Shown: piece after piece, positions 31,318 to 40,224 of the stretch
How the letters are laid out: every line of letters begins with the position of its first letter
Position numbering within the stretch: position 1 is the stretch's first letter
Source of the DNA: an uncultured Alphaproteobacteria bacterium
GTDB taxonomy: Bacteria > Pseudomonadota > Alphaproteobacteria > Methylaequorales > Methylaequoraceae
Direction of reading: 5' to 3'
DNA length: 60,880 nucleotides
Assembly (NCBI GenBank): GCA_902522465.1
Contig: CABYVV010000008.1
Span: forward strand, 1 to 60,880
Made by a program: the position numbers and the translations under genes
Notes under the pieces: generated by a model
Databases searched by the model: none
Told to the model about the DNA's origin: nothing
Seen by the model: the letters and a program-made list of their open reading frames with translations, nothing else

Positions 31318-32204
31318 TTATTTTTTGTGAAATTTACTAGTAGAATGTGAGGTATAGTAAGTGATGACAAAGCGACAATAATGTAGGATAAATTTAGTTC
31401 GTCAGGTAGTTTTTTTATTAATAAAAAAAATATTATAAAAAAGATTATAGTTGTCAAAGTCATTGGAATTGTTTTAAAAATTAATTGAGCTAAATTTAAA
31501 TTTAGTTTTTTTTTCTCATCTATTAAATGCCTTGTTGAATGAAGAAAGCAAAAATATATGAAAAATGAAATCAATGGTTGAAAAAACCAAAAACAAAAAA
31601 ATAACGTAATAATTTCAAATGTTATTTTTTTATATTTTATTCCTTTTAAATTTGAACTTAAAGCTGTAAAAACCCATGAGAACATCAAAAGTAATAAAAA
31701 ATAATAAGTAAAATCTATATGTATAAATAGAGCACTTAAAAACTCCTCATTTACTAGAAAAAAAGAAAAAATCTGGATAGTTTCATTTGGGTAAAACTTA
31801 AAAGGGAGGCAAATTACAATAATACCCCTAATTAGAACTTCAATCAGCTTATTTCTACCTGTTTGTGTTATACTATCACTTATACCAAAATGTAGGATTG
31901 ACAAAGATAGGAAGGTTACAAGTAGGATTTCTGGAAAATAAATCCAAAACGTAAAAAAACAGATAGGAACAGTAATATAAATAATTACAAAACCGAAAGT
32001 TTCTAATTTACTTTTAATTATCCTATTTTTTTTTGCTATTGCTATATCCAAACTTCCATGAGCAAGTCCTGGCCATAATAAAGGCAACGAGAAAAGTAAA
32101 ATTTGATTTAAATAGTTATTTTTAAAAATATCACTATACAAGGATACTATAGGTATCATTGTTAAAATAGAAACTGCAAAAATTTTGGTTGCTATATGAC
32201 TCAT
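31314..32204 (-). CDS. blh: Beta-carotene 15,15'-dioxygenase (Brp/Blh family)
   Basis: 296 residues with about eight membrane helices. The iron-ligand histidines of Blh are visible: H49 in GLAHGSLD, H105 in ILHFGISD, H222 and H226 in FLHSTRHLID. It cleaves beta-carotene into two molecules of retinal, the chromophore of the proteorhodopsin encoded at 36843-37538. It is the last gene of the crt operon, overlapping crtY by 4 bases (ATGA), the typical marine order crtE-I-B-Y-blh. Confidence 0.94.
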   Translation of the reverse strand: MSHIATKIFAVSILTMIPIVSLYSDIFKNNYLNQILLFSLPLLWPGLAHGSLDIAIAKKNRIIKSKLETFGFVIIYITVPICFFTFWIYFPEILLVTFLSLSILHFGISDSITQTGRNKLIEVLIRGIIVICLPFKFYPNETIQIFSFFLVNEEFLSALFIHIDFTYYFLLLLMFSWVFTALSSNLKGIKYKKITFEIITLFFCFWFFQPLISFFIYFCFLHSTRHLIDEKKKLNLNLAQLIFKTIPMTLTTIIFFIIFFLLIKKLPDELNLSYIIVALSSLTIPHILLVNFTKNN

Positions 32205-33310
32205 TTTCTCATAATTGCTGTTTTAATTAATTTAAATTTTGGTAAGGAAATTATTATTTTTGCTAATTCTAATAGACTTGCAGTATTAGTTAAGAAATTA
32301 ACAATCGTTTTTAATTTATTTTTTCTAAAAAAATTATCAAAAAATAATATACCATCTTCAGGGTTGTTAATTAAAAATTTACAAAATGTTTTATCTAAAA
32401 AGGTGAAAAAGTATTTTTTTTTAATTTTTGGGGTTTTTCCTTCTATAATACAGTCGACTATTTGTTTTGAGTTTTCAAATGCATTTTGTAAAGAATAACC
32501 GGTAGATTGTTTAACCCAATTACCGGCTGTACCTATTTTTATGTGATTTTTGGAATCCAGATTTCTTAATTCATACATTGGAATTACACCAAATTCATCG
32601 AACTTTATCTTATATTCATTTCCACTATAATTCTTTAATAAATATTTATTAAGATCATTCTTATATTTCTCTTTTTTAAAAAAATTTTTTGAGAAATAAG
32701 TTGATTCAATAAAAATTTTATTTTTGCTCATTGGTAAAATATAGAAAAAGTTGAAAGCCTTTTTATTGTTTTGGATATCCATTAAAGTCAGAACATTGTT
32801 GGAAACTTTATTTTTAAAAATAATTTCCACACCAAAAAAATGCTGTAATAACTGATTTTTAGAATAGTTATTTTCAATTCTACTATCAAAGCAAATTTTT
32901 GATTTTATTTCTTTTCTTCCAGTATCGATTATTACTTCGTCATCAAGTGATTTAACAGAATTAATTGAATGCCCTAATAATAATTTAAAATTCTTTCTCT
33001 TATTTAATTTTTTTAGAAAATAATTGTAGAAATTTGATGACTTTATTCTTAGATATTCAATACCTTTAGTTTGATAAACTATCCTATCTTTGTTGATTAA
33101 TACACAAATTGTAGACCACCTATTATCTGCATAGTCAGTCAATGAATTTCTAGGAACGCTCCAATAACAAAGGTTTTTATCAAATTTAAATTTTTTTTTT
33201 TTCTCTAATAATAAAACCTTCTTACTAGTTCTCTCCGTTATTTCATTGGCTAAAATTAAACCTGAGACCCCAGCACCAATAATTGTAATATCAATTTCTT
33301 GCTCGATCAC
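32201..33310 (-). CDS. crtY: Lycopene beta-cyclase (CrtY type)
   Basis: 369 residues. The N-terminal dinucleotide-binding motif is TIIGAGVSGLILANEI (9-24), followed by LLEKKKKF and a CYWSVP segment typical of CrtY. IKIGTAGNWVKQSTGYSL near residue 260 is another family signature. It closes both ends of lycopene to give beta-carotene. It overlaps blh and crtB by 4 bases each, so the operon is tightly coupled. The sequence is quite diverged outside the motifs; the gene order makes the assignment firm. Confidence 0.92.
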   Translation of the reverse strand: MIEQEIDITIIGAGVSGLILANEITERTSKKVLLLEKKKKFKFDKNLCYWSVPRNSLTDYADNRWSTICVLINKDRIVYQTKGIEYLRIKSSNFYNYFLKKLNKRKNFKLLLGHSINSVKSLDDEVIIDTGRKEIKSKICFDSRIENNYSKNQLLQHFFGVEIIFKNKVSNNVLTLMDIQNNKKAFNFFYILPMSKNKIFIESTYFSKNFFKKEKYKNDLNKYLLKNYSGNEYKIKFDEFGVIPMYELRNLDSKNHIKIGTAGNWVKQSTGYSLQNAFENSKQIVDCIIEGKTPKIKKKYFFTFLDKTFCKFLINNPEDGILFFDNFFRKNKLKTIVNFLTNTASLLELAKIIISLPKFKLIKTAIMRK

Positions 33311-34212
33311 AATATATTAAATTTATTTAAGGCTTTATTTATAGTTAATTCCATTAACTTATCTTCATTTGGTTTTTTACAAAAGATTAATTTATATATG
33401 ATTCCTACTGTATAAATTATTTTTTCAAAAAAATTTAGGTAAATTCTTTGGTTCCAAACGTCATAACTTTTAGATCTAATTTTTCTCCCAATAGATTGAT
33501 ATAAGAATGAAGCTATTGCAATCGGAATTCTATATTTTATTGGTAATAAAATTATTCCATTCCAGGATATTTTATAAATTCTATCTGCCATATTTAAAAG
33601 TTTATTCAAATCTTTACAAAAATACATTTTAAATTTTTTTTTTTTTGGAATTTCTTTAAAATCTTTTATTTTTTTTGAGAGAAGTTGCTTAGGAAAATAA
33701 ATTCTTCCTCTATTTAAATCTTCATTTACATCTCTAGAAATGTTAGTAATTTGCATAGCAATACCCAACTGTATTGCTTTTAATTTAAGTTTTTTATCTT
33801 TTACATTCATAATTGCACACATCATTAATCCTACTGTTCCTGCAACCTTAAAACTATATTTAATTAATTCATTATTACTTTTAAAATTTACTATTTTTAA
33901 ATCACTTAAAACACCATCAATTAGATGTATTGGAATAGAAGTATTTATATTGTATTTAATACAAATGGATAGAAGATTGGAAACAATAACATTTTGGGAT
34001 TTTAAAATTCTTAAATCATTTTTGATTTTTTCTAATTTTAATTTTGACGACTTTGAACTCCTTTTTTGATCGTCTCCAATGTCATCTATATAACGACAAA
34101 ACTCATATAAAGTTCTGATATCCTTTTTTATATAGTTAGGAAAAAATAAAGAAGCAAAATAAAAAGTTTTTGCTCTATTTTTCAGTGTAAGATTAGTGTT
34201 CTTTCGATTCAT
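33307..34212 (-). CDS. crtB: Phytoene synthase
   Basis: 301 residues of the squalene/phytoene synthase family. Aspartate-rich region 1 is RYIDDIGDD (38-46), and region 2 is DVNEDLNRGRIYFP around residue 160, both needed to bind Mg-diphosphate. It condenses two geranylgeranyl diphosphates to phytoene. The start overlaps the 3' end of crtI by 20 bases, the deepest overlap in the operon. Confidence 0.95.
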   Translation of the reverse strand: MNRKNTNLTLKNRAKTFYFASLFFPNYIKKDIRTLYEFCRYIDDIGDDQKRSSKSSKLKLEKIKNDLRILKSQNVIVSNLLSICIKYNINTSIPIHLIDGVLSDLKIVNFKSNNELIKYSFKVAGTVGLMMCAIMNVKDKKLKLKAIQLGIAMQITNISRDVNEDLNRGRIYFPKQLLSKKIKDFKEIPKKKKFKMYFCKDLNKLLNMADRIYKISWNGIILLPIKYRIPIAIASFLYQSIGRKIRSKSYDVWNQRIYLNFFEKIIYTVGIIYKLIFCKKPNEDKLMELTINKALNKFNIL

Positions 34213-35677
34213 ATCTCAAAATATTTTCTAAAACTTTTGCTGAACTTATTACGCCAGGGACACCAGCTCCAGGATGAGAGCCTGCTCCTACAAAATATAA
34301 GTTTTTAAAATTTTCTGATCTATTATGAAATCTGAACCAAGCGGATTGGGTAAATATTGGAGAAATAGAAAAACCACTTCCAAATAATGAATTGTATTCA
34401 TTCTTAAAATCATTTGGCGACATATGAAAACATATTTTTAGATTTCGTATTAATCCTGGTAAAATAGTTTTGTCGAGTGCTTGAAGAATCTTCTTTTCAT
34501 AAATTTTTCCCTCTTTTTTCCAATTGATCGGATTCTTAAGATTTGGAACAGGTGATAAAACATAAAAACAATCACAGCCTTTTGGTGCCATTGATTTGTC
34601 AGTAGCAGTTGGTCTATGAAGATATAGACTAAAATCGTCAGCTAAAATTCTTTTATTAAAGATATCCTTTAATAAACCTTCGTATCTTTTTCCCATCCAT
34701 ATAGTATGGTGAGCTATGTCTTTATAAATTTTCTTTGTTCCAAAGTAAATTACAAACAATCCCATTGAATAGTCCATATTTTCTATTTTCTTTTTTGTCC
34801 ATTTCTTATTACTTTTTGAATCAATTAAATTTTTATAAGTATATGCAGGGTCTGAATTGACAATAATTTTATCTGCAAAAACTTCTTTGCTTTTAATTTT
34901 AATACCTACTGCAGTGTTGTTCTTTGTAATAATTCGTTGAACCTCTGAATTTTTAAAAATTTTAATCTTTTCCTCTTTCATTAGATTTTCAAACGCCCGA
35001 ATTATTTTTCCTGTACCTCCCATTGCATAATAAACACCCCATTTTCTTTCCAAAAAATGAATTAAGTTATAAATTGAAGTTGTTTCTAAGGGGTTCCCAC
35101 CTAATAAAAGTGGTTGAATACTAAATGCTTGTCTTATTTGTTCATTCTTTATGTATTTAGATACTAATTGAAAAACACTCAAATAACTTTTTAATTTTAT
35201 AAGAGTTGGAATTTGCTTGATCATGAAAAAAAAATCGTGAAATGGGACAAATGAAAGTTTTTCAAAACCTACATTAAAAATTTTTTCTGATATTTTAAGA
35301 AGGTTTCTGTAACCCTGGACATCATCATAATTAAATTTTGCAATTTCTTTTTCTGTTTCGTCTAAACTGGCGGAATAATTAAAAACTTTATCATTAGATG
35401 AAAAGTAGAATCTGTACCAAGGATCTAACTTGATAAAATCTACATAATCTTTCCTCTCTTTGTTAAATAACTTGAATAATTCATCAAATAGAAATGGTGC
35501 TGTAATTACTGTTGGACCAGCATCAAAAGTAAAACCAGATTTTTTAAAAACTCTTGCTCTTCCACCTAGTTGATTCAATTTTTCGTGAAGAGTAACATCA
35601 TAGCCTAACGATTTCATTCTTAATGCAGCAGCGATGCCTCCGAAACCGGAGCCTACTATAATTGCAGTCTTACTCAT
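34193..35677 (-). CDS. crtI: Phytoene desaturase (CrtI type)
   Basis: 494 residues. The N-terminal FAD motif is VGSGFGGIAAALRMKSLGYD, followed by GGRARVFKKSGFTFDAGPT. The C-terminal carotenoid-oxidoreductase signature is GAGSHPGAGVPGVISSAKV. It introduces four double bases into phytoene to yield lycopene. It directly follows crtE with no spacer. Confidence 0.96.
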   Translation of the reverse strand: MSKTAIIVGSGFGGIAAALRMKSLGYDVTLHEKLNQLGGRARVFKKSGFTFDAGPTVITAPFLFDELFKLFNKERKDYVDFIKLDPWYRFYFSSNDKVFNYSASLDETEKEIAKFNYDDVQGYRNLLKISEKIFNVGFEKLSFVPFHDFFFMIKQIPTLIKLKSYLSVFQLVSKYIKNEQIRQAFSIQPLLLGGNPLETTSIYNLIHFLERKWGVYYAMGGTGKIIRAFENLMKEEKIKIFKNSEVQRIITKNNTAVGIKIKSKEVFADKIIVNSDPAYTYKNLIDSKSNKKWTKKKIENMDYSMGLFVIYFGTKKIYKDIAHHTIWMGKRYEGLLKDIFNKRILADDFSLYLHRPTATDKSMAPKGCDCFYVLSPVPNLKNPINWKKEGKIYEKKILQALDKTILPGLIRNLKICFHMSPNDFKNEYNSLFGSGFSISPIFTQSAWFRFHNRSENFKNLYFVGAGSHPGAGVPGVISSAKVLENILRYESKEH

Positions 35678-36775
35678 CTATGCTTTATTTGAATTTTTTG
35701 TTATTCTGTTGATTATTGAACTTATTACAAAACAAACAATTCTATGTAATCTTTTGTCAGTTTTTTTAGAAATTTCAATAGCTCTTCTTGAAACTGTCTC
35801 GAAATGAGTAAATGACAAATCTAACGCACCTTTATTTTTAATTTGTTTAAGCCAAAATGTAATTTCATCTTCTGAAATAGAGTCATATCTTTTTTTTAAA
35901 AACTTTTGAAGAATGAATTTTTCACCATTTGTTGCATTTTCAATAAAATGCATAATTAAAATATTCATTTTTCCTTCCTTTAAATCTCTTCCAGGAAGAC
36001 CTCTATCTTTCAATCCTAAAAAGTCTGAGATATCATCTTGAATCTGATATGCAACTCCTGTTTCAAATAAGGAATTGAAGTACTCTTCGTTATATGAATT
36101 ACCAGATAAAATCATTGCAATTTTTACTGGTAGCGAGATCAAGCCTCCAGTCTTAGCTCTTGAAGTAGATTCATAATCTAGCATCTTTAAGTTAAAATCT
36201 GACCTACTGTGGATTTCAACTGATTGTCCTTTTACTGTTTGTTTGATTGTTTTACATAGTTCTTCGATAGCCTTGCATTTAAGTTCAGGGTCTACCCTTA
36301 TTTTTGATAAAACCTCAAATGAAGCTGATATGAAATAATCTCCAAGATTTATTGCTGTGTGATCTCCAAATCTATTCCAAATTGTTGGCAAACCTCTTCT
36401 TAAAATGTCTCTGTCTTGAAGATCGTCATGAATAAGTGAAGCATTGTGAATGAATTCACAACATATTCCTATATCCTGAGATATTTGTTTATTTAAACCA
36501 AATATTTTTGATGAGAGGAGAGCTAGTATTGCCCTAAACCTTTTGCCCCCTGATTTCAGTTGATATTTTGCGCAGTGACCCATCCAGGAGTCGTCACATA
36601 AGATATCATGCATTTTATAATTTAAACTCTTAATATCACCTTCATAATTCGATTTGTTTAAGAAACTTAAATCAATGTTTTTTTGAAAACTGGCTAGATT
36701 CTTCCAGTTTTTGCTCGATACCAGATTGTCTATTTTCGATTTAGAAAATGATTTTTCGGTGTTTAATTTATCCAT
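35678..36775 (-). CDS. crtE: Geranylgeranyl diphosphate synthase (CrtE)
   Basis: 365 residues from the ATG at 36775; an in-frame TTG two codons earlier lies in the T tract of the preceding terminator and is unlikely. The first aspartate-rich motif is DDLQDRDILRRG, the second is QIQDDISDF, and GGKRFRAILALL is the substrate-entry signature. It extends prenyl chains to C20 for CrtB. An N-terminal extension of about 70 residues precedes the catalytic core. The start lies 4 bases after the proteorhodopsin terminator, leaving no room for a separate promoter. Confidence 0.92.
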   Translation of the reverse strand: MDKLNTEKSFSKSKIDNLVSSKNWKNLASFQKNIDLSFLNKSNYEGDIKSLNYKMHDILCDDSWMGHCAKYQLKSGGKRFRAILALLSSKIFGLNKQISQDIGICCEFIHNASLIHDDLQDRDILRRGLPTIWNRFGDHTAINLGDYFISASFEVLSKIRVDPELKCKAIEELCKTIKQTVKGQSVEIHSRSDFNLKMLDYESTSRAKTGGLISLPVKIAMILSGNSYNEEYFNSLFETGVAYQIQDDISDFLGLKDRGLPGRDLKEGKMNILIMHFIENATNGEKFILQKFLKKRYDSISEDEITFWLKQIKNKGALDLSFTHFETVSRRAIEISKKTDKRLHRIVCFVISSIINRITKNSNKA

Positions 36776-36779
36776 TTCC

Positions 36780-36813
36780 AAAAAAAAAGGGAAACATCAT
36801 TATGATGTTTCCC
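36780..36813 (-). terminator. Intrinsic terminator of proteorhodopsin, abutting crtE
   Basis: Read on the minus strand: a perfect 11-bp stem (GGGAAACATCA with TGATGTTTCCC), a 3-base loop and nine T. It starts 30 bases after the proteorhodopsin stop. The T tract ends 4 bases before the crtE ATG. Confidence 0.93.
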
Positions 36814-36842
36814 TTCTTAAATTATTTACAACATTAGTTTGC

Positions 36843-37538
36843 TTATGCTTTAGCAGATTCGGACTTGGCAGCTGCCCAAATTACTAAACCAAAAGCTATC
36901 TTGTTGATAATGTCAGCAAGGTTGTAGATGGCATTAAGTGCATTTTCATCTGTTCCTCCTGCTAGATATCCTAAGAAATAACCTATTGGATAAATAGACC
37001 AACCTATTGACACAATCCATTTCATTGCATTGTATGCAGATTGCTGAGCTTTTGAATTGCTTGATGCATTCGCTTGAGCTGCTTCACCTGCGAATACTTC
37101 ATACAAGATGTAAATCCATCCTGCCATACCCACAATGAAACCAACAGTTGCATTTATTGAACCGTTTTCCCCAAGGAATCCAGCGATAAGCATAACTAAA
37201 GTACCGATTAACAATCTCCAGAACATCCCTGCAGTGGCGGCGCCAACTGCTGCTAAAATGAGATAAAATTCTACCATTTGCAGTGGGACAGTGAGTAGCC
37301 AATCAATATATCTGTATACATTAGGGTTTTCACCAGTCTGGATCCATACTGCTCTCATGTAGTAATAATGAACAGCTGCTATTAGAGTAACAAGTCCTGC
37401 AACTCTTACAGAGGTTTGCCAATGTTTTGCAACACTGTTTCCTTCAAGAAAGAAGAAGGCAGTAGATGCCACCATGGCTACCGAAATTATCCAAAAAGAT
37501 ACCCCAACGAGGTCATCGGCTTTAAGCATATATTCCAT
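36843..37538 (-). CDS. Proteorhodopsin, predicted blue-absorbing proton pump
   Basis: 231 residues, seven membrane helices. Aligned to the green-absorbing reference (offset 18), the functional residues are D79 (proton acceptor, reference D97), E90 (donor, E108), H57 (H75) and K213 (retinal Schiff base, K231), all in family contexts such as RYIDWLLTVPL. The spectral tuning position (reference 105) is Q87, which in proteorhodopsins goes with blue absorption. The protein lacks the signal-peptide-like extension of the reference. It has a good Shine-Dalgarno (AAGGA), a structured leader and its own terminator, consistent with strong expression. Retinal would come from the crt-blh genes just downstream. 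Confidence 0.98.
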   Translation of the reverse strand: MEYMLKADDLVGVSFWIISVAMVASTAFFFLEGNSVAKHWQTSVRVAGLVTLIAAVHYYYMRAVWIQTGENPNVYRYIDWLLTVPLQMVEFYLILAAVGAATAGMFWRLLIGTLVMLIAGFLGENGSINATVGFIVGMAGWIYILYEVFAGEAAQANASSNSKAQQSAYNAMKWIVSIGWSIYPIGYFLGYLAGGTDENALNAIYNLADIINKIAFGLVIWAAAKSESAKA

Positions 37539-37683
37539 ATGTTTATCCTTTCGTATTTATTATTAAAATTCAGTAGTTAGAACTGAATATTAAAGTTTTA
37601 CAAGCAGATTAGATGGGCTGAAATGCTTTAGCCCAAAAACCTCCCCATATTAGTATCTATAGAATGAACAAAAAAGATGTTAA
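37539..37683 (-). promoter_or_regulatory. Proteorhodopsin promoter and structured 5' leader
   Basis: On the minus strand, a plausible promoter is TTAACA (37683-37678), 16-base spacer, TATAGA (37661-37656), predicting a leader of about 110 bases. The leader holds two perfect hairpins: TGGGCT/AGCCCA (37614-37635, 10-base loop) and ATTCAGT/ACTGAAT (37568-37588, 7-base loop). AAGGA then precedes the ATG. A TGTAAAAC block at 37602-37595 matches the -10 block of the pal-type promoters, but its -35 is poor. No stem is followed by a T tract long enough for a clear terminator. The remaining bases up to 37737 hold only AT-rich sequence. Confidence 0.4.
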
Positions 37684-37737
37684 TTCAAGAAAAAAAATCA
37701 ATTTTATGTATAAATAATTGATTTTATTAACAAATAA

Positions 37738-38193
37738 TTATAAAAAAAAAGATATACATGCGAGAAATGTTGCATTTATTCTTAAATTTTTAAACCAGCT
37801 GCTATAACCCTTTTCCAATATAAATAAATCAATTAAAAGACTTAAAGTTAAAGCAATAATAAGAATGATTGAAGGATTTAAGAATAAAAAATCACTACTA
37901 TAAAGTAACCCCAAAAAAAAAGGGAAGATTGGTAGTAAGATTAATTTTTCTTTGCCTTCAGTAATTATTTTTTGCCATTGCATCCCAGATAAAAATGCAA
38001 TTATTGCTACGCAATACAAATACGAAAAACCATCAGAGATTTCAATGAATTGAAAAGAATAAATAGATTTTAACAAATCCAATAATCTTGGAGTATAAAA
38101 GGGAATTAATCCACAATAAGTAACAATCTGAATAGTTTTTTTTAACTGACACATAAATCTTGCTTGATTGGATTTAAAGTTTATCATATACAT
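37738..38193 (-). CDS. DUF3429-like membrane protein
   Basis: 151 residues with four or five hydrophobic helices. The YLYCVAIIAFLSGMQWQ segment (about 60-76) matches the YGAxILSFLGGxxWG signature of DUF3429 proteins. Function unknown; members are small inner-membrane proteins. The start is uncertain: M1, M3 and M14 (38154) are all possible and none has a good Shine-Dalgarno. It is divergent from DUF3126 with only 16 bases between the start codons if M1 is used. The 3' end lies 55 bases before the proteorhodopsin promoter. Confidence 0.72.
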   Translation of the reverse strand: MYMINFKSNQARFMCQLKKTIQIVTYCGLIPFYTPRLLDLLKSIYSFQFIEISDGFSYLYCVAIIAFLSGMQWQKIITEGKEKLILLPIFPFFLGLLYSSDFLFLNPSIILIIALTLSLLIDLFILEKGYSSWFKNLRINATFLACISFFL

Positions 38194-38209
38194 TTTGGAG
38201 TGTCATACA

Positions 38210-38422
38210 ATGACTGAAGATGAATTGATCAATATTGAGAACTATTTAAAAAAGGTTTTTAAAACTGAAGGTTTTTGCGTCAAAGAAAGGAAATCCATTG
38301 ATGATTCCTGTGAGATTTATTTAGATGATGAATTTATAGGATTAATTTATAAGGAAACAGAAGAAGGAGAAAATGACTATCAGTTTCATATGACAATATT
38401 AAAAGAAGATCTTATCAATTAA
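38210..38422 (+). CDS. DUF3126 family protein
   Basis: 70 residues from the ATG at 38210; the open frame extends 14 codons further, but the conserved N-terminus starts with MTEDELINIENYLKKVF. The core DDSCEIYLDDEFIGLIYKE and the ending YQFHMTILKEDL match DUF3126, a small cytoplasmic protein family almost restricted to alphaproteobacteria. Function unknown. It is useful as a taxonomic marker. The next gene starts 5 bases later. Confidence 0.85.
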   Translation: MTEDELINIENYLKKVFKTEGFCVKERKSIDDSCEIYLDDEFIGLIYKETEEGENDYQFHMTILKEDLIN

Positions 38423-38426
38423 ATTT

Positions 38427-39149
38427 ATGTTTTATTTTGTCTTTCTTATAATATTACAATTTTATTTCAATCCTGCATATTGCCACCACAAGATATATAG
38501 CCCTAGAGTGCAAGAGGGAAGACAATCACTTGAGTGGAGAGGACACGTAAATTATGATGACAGAGTTGAGTTTAATAAATCTCACCATCATGTTTTTGAA
38601 ACTGAATATTCTTGGACTCATTATTGGCAATCTGAGTTGGAGTTTCATGTTTCAGATAAAGAGGAAACACCATTAGACTGGGAAAAAACTGAATTTCAAA
38701 ATCAAATCCAATTATTTGATTATAATAATTTTGCTGGAGCAATCTATTTTTCATACAATTTTGTATCTGAAAAAGATAAGGCAGACGAGATAGAATATAA
38801 ATATTTAAATGAGTTTTCTAATGAGCATCTAAGTTTGATAACAAATTTTATTTTTGAGAAAGGTGTTGGAAGAAAAGCATCAGGATCGACAACATTTGAT
38901 TTAAGCAATCAATTAATGTTAATGAATATAATAAATGACTATAATTTTGGTGTCCTTGGTTTCAGTGAATTTGGAGAATTGACAAATTTCGATACTTTTG
39001 GCACTCAAGAGCATTTATACGGTGTTCAATTAGAAACAGATTTTGAGTTTTCAAAATTTGAATACGAGTTGTCTCTTGCATATCTTCACGGTTTAACTGA
39101 CGCCTCTACAAATCACATGTTTTTATGGAACATGGAGATTGAATTTTAA
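38427..39149 (+). CDS. Exported beta-rich (outer-membrane-like) protein, unknown function
   Basis: 240 residues. An N-terminal signal peptide (YFVFLIILQFYFNPAYC, cleavage near residue 19) precedes a mature part made of alternating amphipathic segments ending in aromatic residues, such as HVFETEYSWTHYWQSELEF and NFAGAIYFSYNF, and a C-terminal EIEF. This is the look of a small outer-membrane beta-barrel. The mature N-terminus is His-rich (CHHKIYSP, SHHHVF), which might bind metal, but no family motif is recognised. It follows DUF3126 closely and converges on the lipoprotein gene, sharing TTAA. Confidence 0.7.
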   Translation: MFYFVFLIILQFYFNPAYCHHKIYSPRVQEGRQSLEWRGHVNYDDRVEFNKSHHHVFETEYSWTHYWQSELEFHVSDKEETPLDWEKTEFQNQIQLFDYNNFAGAIYFSYNFVSEKDKADEIEYKYLNEFSNEHLSLITNFIFEKGVGRKASGSTTFDLSNQLMLMNIINDYNFGVLGFSEFGELTNFDTFGTQEHLYGVQLETDFEFSKFEYELSLAYLHGLTDASTNHMFLWNMEIEF

Positions 39150-40177
39150 TATCCGAGTTCTTTTAATTTTTTGAAATAACTTTCTTCACTTATCAAACCT
39201 CTCTCCCTCATGCTTTCAAGTGATTTAATAGTAAGTTGATTATTTGGAATATTGTTTCTTGGTTGAGCTATTGGGTTTTGTTGGTAGTAACCTGGGTTAT
39301 TTACTCTAGGTTGAGAATAAATATAGTTGTTTTGATAAGGACTTTGATTGTTCATATCATAAGGTCTTTGAATATAAGGAGGTTGATATTGTTTAGCTTG
39401 AGGGGGATAATATCTACCATTTTGTTGATATGGATTCCTTACTGACCGCAATTCTCTTCTTAAATCTTGGAGTTCTTCTCTAAGTTGTTCAACACCAATA
39501 TTAGACCTAAGTGCTATTGTTTGTTCTTGCTTAGTCAATGAGCCTCGTGCCTGGAGTGCCTTTGATGAGAAAACTAACCAATCTTTTCTGTTTTTAGCAA
39601 TATTTGGACGAAAAACTCCAGAGTTTGGGAGTGCACTTAGTTTATATTTATTGTTTATTGTTTGAAATCTTGAACCAGGGGCATAGGGATTTTTGGATAA
39701 ATCTGGGTTAACCCCTGCACTGAGCATTGGGTCAGTTTCAGATATATTACCTTGTCTTAGTATCGATCCGAAAATAAGATTAAGTCCAGATTTGTTATAA
39801 AAGACTCTACCAGATGTAACTTTATTTGCCGAAAGCCCTTTTTGTTTGTACCAACCTTCTAATGTAAATACTACATCCTCATTAGGTTCTGCTTCTTGTA
39901 AAGCTTCGCTTATTGCCTTTGAATAAGTATAAACTCTATCATCTGGAAAAAGAGCTTGTGGTTTTCCACCATATGTAGTCAATATAAGTTTTAATGCACC
40001 TTCAATACTATTTGGATTGATATTGATAGGATGAATGTTTTTAATCCTTTTGTCTTCTGATTCTATTTGAACTCTTTGATAACCACTTTTGTAATAAAAC
40101 TTATTATCCTCAAAGATATTTATGCTAGAACAACCAGCTAAGAAAACCAAAACTATAAAGAATAATATTTTTTTCAT
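39146..40177 (-). CDS. Lipoprotein with low-complexity linker and SHOCT-like tail
   Basis: 343 residues from the ATG at 40177, which places the signal peptide correctly; an upstream in-frame ATG adds 7 residues. The lipobox is FLAGC. A globular part of about 200 residues (with ALKLILTTYGG and VVFTLEGWYKQKG) is followed by a short coiled coil (EELQDLRRELRSV), a Tyr/Gln/Pro/Asn-rich linker of about 80 residues, and a C-terminal SHOCT-type helix pair (SLESMRERGLISEESYFKKL). The layout suggests an outer-membrane-anchored protein with a flexible tether. Function unknown. It lies downstream of the porin terminator. Confidence 0.75.
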   Translation of the reverse strand: MKKILFFIVLVFLAGCSSINIFEDNKFYYKSGYQRVQIESEDKRIKNIHPININPNSIEGALKLILTTYGGKPQALFPDDRVYTYSKAISEALQEAEPNEDVVFTLEGWYKQKGLSANKVTSGRVFYNKSGLNLIFGSILRQGNISETDPMLSAGVNPDLSKNPYAPGSRFQTINNKYKLSALPNSGVFRPNIAKNRKDWLVFSSKALQARGSLTKQEQTIALRSNIGVEQLREELQDLRRELRSVRNPYQQNGRYYPPQAKQYQPPYIQRPYDMNNQSPYQNNYIYSQPRVNNPGYYQQNPIAQPRNNIPNNQLTIKSLESMRERGLISEESYFKKLKELGY

Positions 40178-40224
40178 AATATCCAACGAGATCATCATAT
40201 TAAAAAATTAATAAATAAAAAAGG

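Noticed and set aside
32196-32498. Plus-strand frame of 100 codons opposite crtY
   Set aside because: Composition and position are those of an antisense frame; crtY is well supported.
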